Positions 29,676 through 37,672 of a stretch of DNA of 51,835 nucleotides are shown one piece after another; position 1 is the first letter of the stretch, and every line of letters begins with the position of its first letter. The notes under the pieces were generated by a model. The model was not told the origin of the DNA. It saw nothing but the letters and a program-made list of their open reading frames with translations, and did no database searches. A program made the translations under genes and the position numbers. Source of the DNA: Microaerobacter geothermalis (lineage in GTDB: Bacteria; Bacillota; Bacilli; DSM-22679); the NCBI RefSeq assembly GCF_021608135.1, contig NZ_JAKIHL010000020.1:1-51835 (forward strand), written 5' to 3'.

Positions 29676-31088
29676 ATGGGAATCCCAACACCACTTGCGA
29701 GTCCTCCTATTGAAAAGCAAAAATTAGCCGGTAAAAGCAACTTGGTTCTTGCCATGTGTGCTTTTTATATCATTCAGTTTTTCTTACCGTTCTATTTTTT
29801 AAAGGTGGTCTTATCCATTGTCTCCGTCATCGTGTTTACCATCAGCTTGCCATCGGCGAAACCGATCCCAAGATACCTAAGCCTGGTGATGTTTTCTTTC
29901 GGTATTCTCCTCTACATCATGAAGGGGAGTCCCTTTGAGGAGATCGCGAACGGAATCATCACCAATTTGCCACTGCTGACTCTTGTCATCCTGGTTCCTT
30001 TAATTTCCATCCCCCTAAAGATCGGGGGCTATTTTGATTCGATCCATTTTTACATGGACCGACTGAAAGAAGATCCCAGAAAATTGTTTGGCGGAATTTC
30101 ATTCTTTCTCTTTTGCTTGGGACCCATACTAAACTTGGGATCCATTCGAGTCCTTCATGAGTTAATCAAGGACTTAAACTTGCATGCGAAATTGCTTGCC
30201 AAGTCCTATTTGGTGGGATTTTCCACGGTGATCCTTTGGTCCCCCTATTTTGCCTCGGTGGCTTTGGTCTTATACTATCTTGATGTCCCTGTCTCGACCT
30301 ATATCTCCCTAGGATTGCCAATGGCATTTGCCCAATTGCTCATCGGCAATCTGTTGTTTGGACTATGGCTGAAAAAGAAGGGATATGTATCAAAGGATAC
30401 AATCTTATTCCATTTCAAAGAGAAAGGAGAGCAGTCCTTTAAGGGAGGAACCCATCGCAATAAAATCATCATTTTGTTTGTGATTCTGGTATTTTTGATG
30501 GGATCCATTTTCGTCCTTGAGTTATTGACAAAATGGCCGATGATGTTTCTCGTGAGTCTGATCTCCCTTCTTTTCCCCTTGATCTGGTGTTCTTTCAAAA
30601 GGAAACTGAAGGAGTTGAGAGAACATTTTTACCAGTTTAAAGATCAAACGGCCCAAACCATGAATAATGAAGTGGTGCTTTTTATCAGTGCCGGATTATT
30701 TGGAAAGGCATTGGCCGGAACAGCCATCGCTGACTCCATTCAGCTCTTTTTAAACGGTGTTTCTGCCGCTTCATTTATGCTGTTTATAGTGGTTGTGATG
30801 TTCATTATCATTAGCCTTACCTTTATCGGTATTCACCCAATCGTAGTGGTGACCGCATTGATTACCCAAATGGATGCGGCTTCTCTGGGAACCCGCCCGG
30901 AGGTTCTTGCCCTTCTGATGATGGTATCCTGGTCGATTTCTGCTGTGTTAAGTCCGGCTAATCCACTAAACATTTTGGTGAGCGGTTCAGTTAATAAATC
31001 GCCTTTGTCGGTAGGACTAAAATGGAATGGGGTTTATTTGATCTCCATGTTTCTTACAGGTTCCTTGTATGTTTATCTTCTTCATTGA
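29676..31088 (+). CDS. Polytopic permease, ion-transporter superfamily-like
   Basis: A 470-residue integral membrane protein with about 11-12 hydrophobic segments and a charged loop near the middle (KKKGYVSKDTILFHFKEKGEQ). The repeated pattern of the ArsB/NhaD/CitM-type ion-transporter superfamily is suggested by the second-half segment SLTFIGIHPIVVVTALI and by the loop SPANPLNILVSGSVNKSP. An organic anion or amino acid is the likely cargo, given the FAH-family hydrolase and GntR regulators nearby, but this is inference. AAGGTG precedes ATG by 7 bases. The only operon partner seen is the upstream GntR gene. Confidence 0.75.
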   Translation: MGIPTPLASPPIEKQKLAGKSNLVLAMCAFYIIQFFLPFYFLKVVLSIVSVIVFTISLPSAKPIPRYLSLVMFSFGILLYIMKGSPFEEIANGIITNLPLLTLVILVPLISIPLKIGGYFDSIHFYMDRLKEDPRKLFGGISFFLFCLGPILNLGSIRVLHELIKDLNLHAKLLAKSYLVGFSTVILWSPYFASVALVLYYLDVPVSTYISLGLPMAFAQLLIGNLLFGLWLKKKGYVSKDTILFHFKEKGEQSFKGGTHRNKIIILFVILVFLMGSIFVLELLTKWPMMFLVSLISLLFPLIWCSFKRKLKELREHFYQFKDQTAQTMNNEVVLFISAGLFGKALAGTAIADSIQLFLNGVSAASFMLFIVVVMFIIISLTFIGIHPIVVVTALITQMDAASLGTRPEVLALLMMVSWSISAVLSPANPLNILVSGSVNKSPLSVGLKWNGVYLISMFLTGSLYVYLLH

Positions 31089-31090
31089 AC

Positions 31091-31127
31091 AAACCGGGGA
31101 GTCTATTGGCTCGCCCGGTTTTTATTT
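31091..31127 (+). terminator. Terminator after permease, inside kamE 3' end
   Basis: AAACCGGG (31091-31098) and CCCGGTTT (31114-31121) form the stem, followed by TTATTTT. It ends the permease transcript and overlaps the last codons of convergent kamE; the A-rich left flank lets it also act, more weakly, on the other strand. Confidence 0.75.
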
Positions 31128-31876
31128 TCGTACTTTCTCTGAATCATTTCCTCAACGATATAGGAGGCAACGACGGATGCCGTCGTTCCGGCCCCGAAGC
31201 CGGCATCATAACCCAATTCCAAGGCAATTTCATGATTAATTCTGGGGCCGCCGCAAATCACTAGCCAACGGTCCCTTAACCCTTCTGCTTCAAGGAGTTC
31301 AATTAATTGGGTCAGATTCTTGACATGGATATCCTTTTGGGTGACCACCTGGGAGACCAAAAGAACGTCGGCATTCACCTCCAATGCCTTTGCGATGAGG
31401 TCCTCATTGGCGACCTGACTTCCCATGTTGTAGGCTTCCATTTCCGGATACCTTTCCAATCCATAATCCCCATGATATCCCTTCATGTTCATAATGGCAT
31501 CAATCCCTACCGTATGGGCATCTGTTCCGGTACATGCCCCTACCACCACAACTTTTCTTCCTATCTCTTGGCGAATTCGTTCATTGATTTGATAAAAATC
31601 CATCGCCTTTGTTTCTACTTTGGGGACCACGATTTGCGAATAATCAACGGAATGAATGCATTTCCCGTAAACAATCAAGAAAGTAAAGTCTTTTCCAACG
31701 GCGGCAGCATGATAGACTTGGGGTTCCTTTAGTCCCATCTTCCTTGCCAACTGCTTCGCTGCCTCCTTGGCTTCCTCTCCAAAGGGAACGGGCAGGGTGA
31801 AGCTTAATTGTACCACTCCATCTCCAAGGGTATCTCCATAGGGTTTAATTAGGTGGCTCCTTTGCTCATGACTCAT
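31103..31876 (-). CDS. kamE: Lysine 5,6-aminomutase beta subunit
   Basis: A 257-residue cobalamin-binding subunit of D-lysine/L-beta-lysine 5,6-aminomutase. The N-terminal dimerisation part contains KPYGDTLGDGVVQLSFTLP. The Rossmann B12 domain has TGTDAHTVG with Asp119 and the cobalt ligand His121. Lys132 in IMNMKGYHG corresponds to the lysine that holds PLP in the Clostridium sticklandii enzyme (Lys144 there, from memory). The gene overlaps kamD by 4 bases, so the subunits are co-translated. With KamD it moves the terminal amino group of beta-lysine to give 3,5-diaminohexanoate. Confidence 0.95.
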   Translation of the reverse strand: MSHEQRSHLIKPYGDTLGDGVVQLSFTLPVPFGEEAKEAAKQLARKMGLKEPQVYHAAAVGKDFTFLIVYGKCIHSVDYSQIVVPKVETKAMDFYQINERIRQEIGRKVVVVGACTGTDAHTVGIDAIMNMKGYHGDYGLERYPEMEAYNMGSQVANEDLIAKALEVNADVLLVSQVVTQKDIHVKNLTQLIELLEAEGLRDRWLVICGGPRINHEIALELGYDAGFGAGTTASVVASYIVEEMIQRKYENKNRASQ

Positions 31877-33456
31877 TTAAAGCCTCCTCCCTTCCGAGAA
31901 GGTAATCCAAGCTTTTCTCGTAGCAGTTCTTCAAAGGGATTAAAATAATTCTGATCTTTGATAAACACCCCATCCAGCCCCCGTCCACCTTTCATCGTTC
32001 GTTTCACATCGGCAAACCATCCCTTTTCTATGGCTGAAAACAGTCCTGATTCGGCTGTTTTCTCCAGCATTTCCTTAGCCTTTTGTAAGGTTTCCCCGGC
32101 CCTTTTTACGATACGCCCTTCTGGTGCAAAATAAATTTCTTCCATGAGATGACGTCCATTATTAAATATATATTTGGCATTTTCAATGGCTAAGTGGCGG
32201 TCATGGATATGGGGTGTATGCATTGCTTCTGTCATCATGCCCAGCAATTGAATTCCCTGCCCCGTCATGATTCCCACCAGATTGAACAGGGCGTCCTGAA
32301 TATGTCCCTTGAAAATGTTGCCTGTCATATGTTTGGTCGGGGGCATGTACTTTAGCGGAGCTCCCGGAAACACTTCACGGACCAATTGAGCCTGGGCAAT
32401 TTCCAGCAGCAGCCCATCTTCCAGGTCCGGATTCATTTCAAAGGCATGACCTAATCCCAATTGTTCCGTAGGCAGTCCTGAAAAAAATGCCAGCTGTTCG
32501 TTGATAAACTGAGAAGCCAATACGGTGTGGGCGCTGGCTACGGCATCGGCAGTGGTCAGATAATTGTCTTCACCGGTATTGATGATGATTCCGGCATAGC
32601 TGTTGATCATTCTGGAAAAATATTGATCCACCAAGGTTCTCTGCATATTAATATCCCTGAACAGGATGCCATAAAGGGCATCATTCAGCATCACATCGAG
32701 CCGCTCTAACCCGCCCATGGCAGCAATTTCCGGCATACACAGCCCGGAGCAGTAGTTACAGAGACGGATGTATCTTCCCACTTCTTCCCCCACTTCATCC
32801 AGAGCCTTTCTCATGATGCGAAAATTTTCCTGGGTGGCAAATGTCCCGCCAAATCCTTCTCTGGTTGCCCCATAGGGTACGTAATCGAGCAGGCTTTGCC
32901 CGGTGCTTCGAATCACGGCAATAATATCGGCTCCATCATAAACCGCTGCCTTGGCCTGATTGACGTCCTCGTAAATGTCGCCCGTTGCTACAATCACATA
33001 TAAATATGGCGTGGAAGGTTCCCCCAACTGTTGCAAGAGCGTATCCCTTTCCTGACGACGGGATGCAATTTTGTTTAACCCCTCTTCTGCCAGTTGAAAT
33101 CCTAATTTCTCCATCTCTTCTTTGGGAATGGAGGGAGCTTCAGTAAGAGATATTTTGTTGGCTGCGGCCAGGGACACGGCCTCATGAAGGGGAATCTGGT
33201 AATGGACGATGCTCTGTAAAATCCAAGGCATTACTCCCTTTCCAAGTTTTCCTTCTTGCAGGATCTTATCCACGATGACGTTCACAAGGGGGGTATCTGT
33301 CTCATGGATACCATCTATCCCCAATAGCCGAAGGACCGTTCGTTCAATGGCTACGGTTGACCGCTTGGCAATAAAACGATCCACCTCTTCTGCGATTACT
33401 CGCGCTGCTGATCGGCAATCATCGATCCACTGGCGATTCAGATTTAGTTTATTCAA
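31873..33456 (-). CDS. kamD: Lysine 5,6-aminomutase alpha subunit
   Basis: A 527-residue PLP/adenosylcobalamin-binding TIM-barrel subunit that pairs with KamE. Family marks: TVAIERTVLRLLGIDG, GADIIAVIRSTGQSLLDYVPYG, RLCNYCSGLCMPEIAAMGGLERLD, QLGLGHAFEMNP and PPTKHMTGNIF. TTG at 33456 is preferred, since GAGGTG sits 3-4 bases upstream and the protein then begins as known KamD does; ATG at 33477 has a poorer site. The length is normal for KamD. It follows the kamB-like gene with a gap of about 90 bp that holds a repeat end fragment. Confidence 0.95.
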   Translation of the reverse strand: MNKLNLNRQWIDDCRSAARVIAEEVDRFIAKRSTVAIERTVLRLLGIDGIHETDTPLVNVIVDKILQEGKLGKGVMPWILQSIVHYQIPLHEAVSLAAANKISLTEAPSIPKEEMEKLGFQLAEEGLNKIASRRQERDTLLQQLGEPSTPYLYVIVATGDIYEDVNQAKAAVYDGADIIAVIRSTGQSLLDYVPYGATREGFGGTFATQENFRIMRKALDEVGEEVGRYIRLCNYCSGLCMPEIAAMGGLERLDVMLNDALYGILFRDINMQRTLVDQYFSRMINSYAGIIINTGEDNYLTTADAVASAHTVLASQFINEQLAFFSGLPTEQLGLGHAFEMNPDLEDGLLLEIAQAQLVREVFPGAPLKYMPPTKHMTGNIFKGHIQDALFNLVGIMTGQGIQLLGMMTEAMHTPHIHDRHLAIENAKYIFNNGRHLMEEIYFAPEGRIVKRAGETLQKAKEMLEKTAESGLFSAIEKGWFADVKRTMKGGRGLDGVFIKDQNYFNPFEELLREKLGLPSRKGGGFK

Positions 33457-33502
33457 TTTCACCTCACCCCATTTCATCTCATTCAGGTTTTATTTCTTGA
33501 AT

Positions 33503-33522
33503 CTATAGAAGTGGAACAAAAC
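33503..33522. repeat. Repeat end fragment (family I/II type)
   Basis: ctatagaagtggaacaaaac matches the shared outer end ctatagatgtggaactaaac of the dispersed repeats, alone, in the kamB-kamD gap. Confidence 0.45.
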
Positions 33523-33544
33523 GTTTTTTCATGTTGTTTCATCT

Positions 33545-34612
33545 TCATTTTTCAAATATCGTCTCCTTTTCCTTCACCACATCCACCATTGGAATCCCGG
33601 GCATTTGCCGGCTGATCTGATAAATAAACATTTCGGGGTCGTAATGTATGCCCCAAGGGGTTGTTGGATTGACTGCGGCAAATAACAAAGGAGTTTGTTT
33701 ATATACCAGCAACCGGTTGCCATGATAAAACCATTTTTTTAAAACCGGCATGGTTAGGAAGCATTTTGTTGAATCCATAAGCATCATGCTGACTTTCTTG
33801 GATAGGCCCAACAGATACTCAGCCTGTCTGTCTGTAAAGGAGCCTGAAATCACTACCCGTGTATAGCCTTTTCCAATAAAGCTTCCCACCTGTTTAAGGC
33901 AGGTCATAAGGGTCCCTTCGAGATGAATCCAATCCTCTTTGGTACGGTACATGAAAATCTTTGACTCGATTATCGATTGATGATTTTCAGATTGAACCTT
34001 TGATATTGGCAGAGATATTTTGGAAAAAAATTCATCGTCATCAGCGGAAGGGAGTGTATATTTTTTATAAAACAGGTCTGCTTCTTCCATAATTTTCTCT
34101 ATTTTTTCATGGACTGTAGCACCGATCACCGGAATGATACCATCGGTAACCATGGGATTGGCTGAAGTCTGCCTGTCATAGGCTCCGTCAATTAAACAGC
34201 GCTTGGTCCCATGACGAAACATTAAATCCATCGCATCGATGATTCCGCTGATGGTAGGGGTGCCTCCTACCTTTATGTCTCCCTGCTTTTTTATCCTCAC
34301 CAGGAAGAGGGAACCCATGTTCGTGGTTCCCTTCATTTCCTTCAGGAGTTCTATTTCCGCCGTGCTCTCTTCCATGGCCCATTCTCCGGTTACTACCAGC
34401 ATTCCCGGATACACGTGAATGGGAGGTTTGGGAAATTCCAGCCAGGCATCCTTTTTTTCGCCATCGACTCCTATGCTGGCTATTCCAATAGGAATTTGAT
34501 CCTTGACACTTTCTGATATGAGCCGGTTTAATACCGTGGTTTTTCCGGCATTTTTGGCCAATCCAATGATACTGATCCGCCGATGTTCTTCCTTTATATA
34601 TTTGTTCAGCAT
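33545..34612 (-). CDS. kamB: Lysine 5,6-aminomutase reactivase-like protein (KamB-like)
   Basis: A 355-residue protein beginning with a P-loop, SIIGLAKNAGKTTVLNRL (about 14-31), and with no other motif I can name with certainty. Genes of this kind (KamB) sit between kamA and kamD in known lysine-fermentation clusters and are believed to help reactivate the B12-dependent 5,6-aminomutase together with a MutS-like ATPase (KamC). No KamC gene is present here. Position (19 bp after kamA) and the nucleotide-binding loop support the call; the exact role is inference. Confidence 0.7.
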   Translation of the reverse strand: MLNKYIKEEHRRISIIGLAKNAGKTTVLNRLISESVKDQIPIGIASIGVDGEKKDAWLEFPKPPIHVYPGMLVVTGEWAMEESTAEIELLKEMKGTTNMGSLFLVRIKKQGDIKVGGTPTISGIIDAMDLMFRHGTKRCLIDGAYDRQTSANPMVTDGIIPVIGATVHEKIEKIMEEADLFYKKYTLPSADDDEFFSKISLPISKVQSENHQSIIESKIFMYRTKEDWIHLEGTLMTCLKQVGSFIGKGYTRVVISGSFTDRQAEYLLGLSKKVSMMLMDSTKCFLTMPVLKKWFYHGNRLLVYKQTPLLFAAVNPTTPWGIHYDPEMFIYQISRQMPGIPMVDVVKEKETIFEK

Positions 34613-34631
34613 CTTTTTAGAACGCTCCCAA

Positions 34632-35930
34632 TCAGTGGTTGATTGCGGATTCTACTTCCTTGGTTGGGGATGATTCGGCACTTCTCCTTCTTTCCCTTCG
34701 TGGCAGATGCCCCGGCTCCAGATTGATCCTATCGCCCTCCATGATGCTGGCAACCCCTACCGATTTCCCTTTATTATCCCGGCAAAACTCACATTGATCC
34801 TGATCATGGGGGGTGTAAGCAGAGGGTTGAGGATAGGAGGTAACTAGTCCTTCAAAATTGCGCAAGATGACTTTATCCGCACTTTGGGAGATCAAGTAGT
34901 TTGGCATTACCGGGATCTTCCCTCCGCCGCCCGGCGCATCGACAACAAATGTAGGAACCGCATAGCCGGAAGTATGCCCTCTAAGGGCCTCAATGATTTC
35001 AATCCCCTTGGATACCGGTGCCCTGAAATGGCCAATTCCTTCAGACAGGTCACACTGGTAGATATAGTAGGGTCTTACCCTGATCTTGACCAATTCATGG
35101 ACCAATTTTTTCATCACATTGGGACAGTCATTGATCCCGGCCAAAATGACCGACTGATTTCCCAGAGGGACCCCTGCGTTGGCCAGCATTTCACAAGCCT
35201 GTTTCGCTTCCGGCGTTATTTCCTTTGGATGATTGAAGTGGGTATTTATCCACACGGGATGGTATTTCTTGATGATCTTGCACAAATCTTCAGTAATCCG
35301 TTGGGGAAAAACGACAGGCGCTCTAGTTCCGATGCGAATGATCTCTACATGGGGGATTTCCCTCAAGTTTTTTAACAGGTACTCTATGATCCGATCATTC
35401 ACCAGCAGTCCATCTCCGCCGGATAAGAGAACATCCCTTACTTCCGGGGTACGGCGGATATAATCGAGACAGGCATCCATTTGTTTCTTGGGTACTCCCT
35501 GCCCCACCTGCCCGGAAAAACGACGGCGGGTACAGTAGCGGCAATACATGGAGCATTGATTGGTAATCAGAAAAAGCACTCGGTCCGGATAGCGATGGGT
35601 TAATCCAGGAACGGGGGAATCGGTATCTTCCAGCAGCGGGTCCCGCATATCATAGGGTGTTCTGGTGGTTTCATGGGACAAGGGAACCGATTGTCTACGA
35701 ATGGGACAGCCGGGATCATCAGGGTCCATCAACATGGCAAAATAGGGCGTAATGTTTAAGGGAATCGTTTCATTTGATCTTCTAACCCCTTCCTCCTCTT
35801 CCGGTGTCAGGTGAATCACCTTTTTTAACTCATCCACCGTTTTGATCGTATGGGTTAACTGCCACAACCAGTCATTCCACTGACGCTCACTCACATGTTT
35901 CCAAATCTCTATTTCCCGCCAATCTCGCAT
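34632..35930 (-). CDS. kamA: L-lysine 2,3-aminomutase
   Basis: A 432-residue radical SAM, PLP-dependent enzyme that converts L-lysine to L-beta-lysine, the first step of lysine fermentation. The SAM cluster motif is CSMYCRYC (Cys126, Cys130, Cys133). PLP-lysine is Lys338 in GGGGKIP. Asp294 (QCDLSEG) and Asp331 (VVDAPGG), which bind the lysine epsilon-amino group in the Clostridium enzyme, are both present, supporting lysine over glutamate as substrate. AGGAGGG precedes ATG by 7 bases. It is co-oriented with kamB, kamD and kamE. The C-terminus has a zinc-type CEFC. Confidence 0.95.
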   Translation of the reverse strand: MRDWREIEIWKHVSERQWNDWLWQLTHTIKTVDELKKVIHLTPEEEEGVRRSNETIPLNITPYFAMLMDPDDPGCPIRRQSVPLSHETTRTPYDMRDPLLEDTDSPVPGLTHRYPDRVLFLITNQCSMYCRYCTRRRFSGQVGQGVPKKQMDACLDYIRRTPEVRDVLLSGGDGLLVNDRIIEYLLKNLREIPHVEIIRIGTRAPVVFPQRITEDLCKIIKKYHPVWINTHFNHPKEITPEAKQACEMLANAGVPLGNQSVILAGINDCPNVMKKLVHELVKIRVRPYYIYQCDLSEGIGHFRAPVSKGIEIIEALRGHTSGYAVPTFVVDAPGGGGKIPVMPNYLISQSADKVILRNFEGLVTSYPQPSAYTPHDQDQCEFCRDNKGKSVGVASIMEGDRINLEPGHLPRRERRRSAESSPTKEVESAINH

Positions 35931-35964
35931 CCTTCTTCCCTCCTAAAACATTTATTTAAGGAAA

Positions 35965-36252
35965 CTATAGATCTGGAATTAAAGATTTACACGTCCGCTT
36001 GCCGAGTTCGTCAGGAAGTAATTCAGGTCCGCTTTAAAGAAAATTCGCCGATTGGCGAGCCTCTGGGCGAAGACAGAGACTTAGTTGCCCTTATGCGACA
36101 TAAGAAAGTATAAATAATAGATGTATGCTTTCTTATTAGCCAAGGCTAAAGAACGGAGCCCTCAAAAACATCTAGGTATTTCAAAGGTGGAGTCAGTTTG
36201 AGGGCTAACGAACTCGAAGGCTGTCCGTATAAATTCTTTAATCCCTCTATAT
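35965..36252. repeat. Family II repeat with nested insertion
   Basis: It begins ctatagatctggaattaaag and ends near tctttaatccctctatata. It shares acacgtccgctt, gagttcgtca, ctaaagaacggagccctcaa and cagtttgagggctaa with the 46994 copy (reverse complement). About 110 bases at 36034-36143 are extra: they contain tcgccgattggcga and an ataagaaag...ctttcttat stem, so one palindromic element appears inserted in another. This fills the kdd-kamA gap (35931-36278). Confidence 0.7.
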
Positions 36253-36278
36253 AAAAACCACTTTCCTACCAATGGAAC

Positions 36279-37310
36279 TTAGCCGTAAACCTCCATGAAC
36301 AACTGAAAAAGTGCCCTGGACTCCCTCATCATTTGAAAAACCAGCTCTGTGTGGCCCCGGGTGTAACCGTTTCCAATGATGAGGTCTACATCCTTCCCTA
36401 CCCCTTCGGCCCCCAAGGCGGCTGCGGAAAAGCTTGTCGCCATATTAAAGAAGTAAACCTTTCCCCCTTGTTTGGCCGATAGAATGGCGGACATCTCTGT
36501 ATGGGAAACATTGGCACAATTAAGAACCACATCTGCCAATCTTCCTTCGGTCGCCTGCTCTACCGCTTCAAGAACATCTACTGGACAAGTGGCATCCACT
36601 TTTATGATTTGATCAGCCAACTGCAGTTTCTTGAGCCTTTCAATCCCCTTTTCCCCTTTTTCCAACGCCATGATTTTCCCGTGATTTCCAACCTTTTGTC
36701 TGGCTGAATAAAGAGACAATAGACCCGATTTTCCTCCTGCACCCAAAATCACCACGGTATCCCCTGAAGAGACCAATTTGGCTGTTTGGGCAGGTGCACC
36801 GCAAACATCCAATACCGCTAGGGATAATGGCTGAGGGAGATCCTCTGGAAGTTTAGCATACAGTCCGCTGGCAAAGAGGATCGCTTCTCCGGTTACGTTA
36901 ACCTGTCCGGTGTCCAAATCGATCCGGTGAATGTGCGATAACCGTAATGGAGTTAGTGTTAGGGATACTAAGGTGGCTATCATATCTCCTTCCCGCAAAT
37001 CCTTACCCGGGAAATGGGGTCCGATTTCTTTTACTTTTCCGATGAGCACCCCCCCGGACCCGGTCACTGGATTATGATGCTTCCCCCGTTGAGCCACCAG
37101 GGAAAACATATACTTACAGATAGCTTCAGCATGATGACCTACTTCCTCTTTGATCTGATGAAAGGACGCAGAGTCGATATTCAGTTGGTGTACATCAATG
37201 AGAAGTTCATTATCATACAGGATCATGTCATTGTTTAATTTCCAAGCTCCCTGGGGCAAACTTCCCTTTGGATCAATGACCCGGTGTAGTCCTAATGGAT
37301 GACCAATCAC
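36279..37310 (-). CDS. kdd: L-erythro-3,5-diaminohexanoate dehydrogenase
   Basis: A 343-residue oxidoreductase of the alcohol-dehydrogenase-like superfamily that oxidatively deaminates 3,5-diaminohexanoate to 3-keto-5-aminohexanoate, the substrate of Kce. It begins GHPLGLHRVIDPKGSLPQGAWKL, the known Kdd N-terminus type. The NAD-binding loop is ILGAGGKSG (188-196). Start is GTG with AAGGGGG 7 bases upstream. It heads the kam block, behind a sigma-54 promoter and an activator gene. A repeat element separates it from kamA, so whether they form one transcript is open. Confidence 0.93.
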   Translation of the reverse strand: MIGHPLGLHRVIDPKGSLPQGAWKLNNDMILYDNELLIDVHQLNIDSASFHQIKEEVGHHAEAICKYMFSLVAQRGKHHNPVTGSGGVLIGKVKEIGPHFPGKDLREGDMIATLVSLTLTPLRLSHIHRIDLDTGQVNVTGEAILFASGLYAKLPEDLPQPLSLAVLDVCGAPAQTAKLVSSGDTVVILGAGGKSGLLSLYSARQKVGNHGKIMALEKGEKGIERLKKLQLADQIIKVDATCPVDVLEAVEQATEGRLADVVLNCANVSHTEMSAILSAKQGGKVYFFNMATSFSAAALGAEGVGKDVDLIIGNGYTRGHTELVFQMMRESRALFQLFMEVYG

Positions 37311-37373
37311 TTGACAACCCCCTTTGAAATGGTTGATATGGTTCCACTATTTCTATAATTGGAAAATTAATGA

Positions 37374-37389
37374 TGCAAAAGCCATGCCA
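37374..37389 (-). promoter_or_regulatory. Sigma-54 (-24/-12) promoter of kdd
   Basis: Minus strand TGGCAT-GGCTT-TTGCA agrees with the sigma-54 consensus TGGCAC-N5-TTGCA at every conserved base but one. It lies 64 bp upstream of the kdd GTG. A start about 12 bases on would give a 50-base leader. An activator of the right type is the next gene upstream. Confidence 0.75.
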
Positions 37390-37432
37390 ATGAGTATATT
37401 CATACAAATCACGATGTTATTCTTATCCAATC

Positions 37433-37464
37433 AAAAAAAAGCGCCGAATATTCGGCACTTTTTA
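37433..37464 (-). terminator. Intrinsic terminator between the activator and kdd
   Basis: Minus strand AAAAAGTGCCGAAT-ATTCGGCGCTTTTT, a near-perfect stem ending in TTTTTTTT. It would stop transcripts from the activator gene before kdd, so kdd depends on its own promoter. Confidence 0.75.
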
Positions 37465-37483
37465 AATACTTTAATTTATCAAT

Positions 37484-37620
37484 CTATAGATAGCAGAACT
37501 AAACTGACTCCACCATTAAATTACCCGAATGTTTTCGAGGGCTGCATCTTTAGACATGAAGCGGACCTCAATCGCATCTTGGACGAACTCGATTGGCAGA
37601 CGAATTTATAGTTCCACACT
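37484..37620. repeat. Family II repeat (diverged copy)
   Basis: Starts ctatagatagcagaactaaa and contains gttttcgagggct, tctttagac and cgaactcgat in the same order as the 46994 copy. A further end-like piece, gaaagattcacagcctgc, follows at 37648-37665. Together these fill the gap up to the activator gene. Confidence 0.6.
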
Positions 37621-37672
37621 TAGTTCTACATTTATATCGATGCAGAATGAAAGATTCACAGCCTGCTTTGAA

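Noticed and set aside
31103-31876. Possible loss of the PLP-binding lysine in KamE (GYHGDYG)
   Set aside because: The PLP lysine of the family lies a few residues earlier, in IMNMK, and is conserved here as Lys132.
35931-37672. Cobalamin riboswitch upstream of the B12-dependent lysine genes
   Set aside because: I looked for a B12-box-like core and found only palindromic repeats, the sigma-54 promoter and a terminator.
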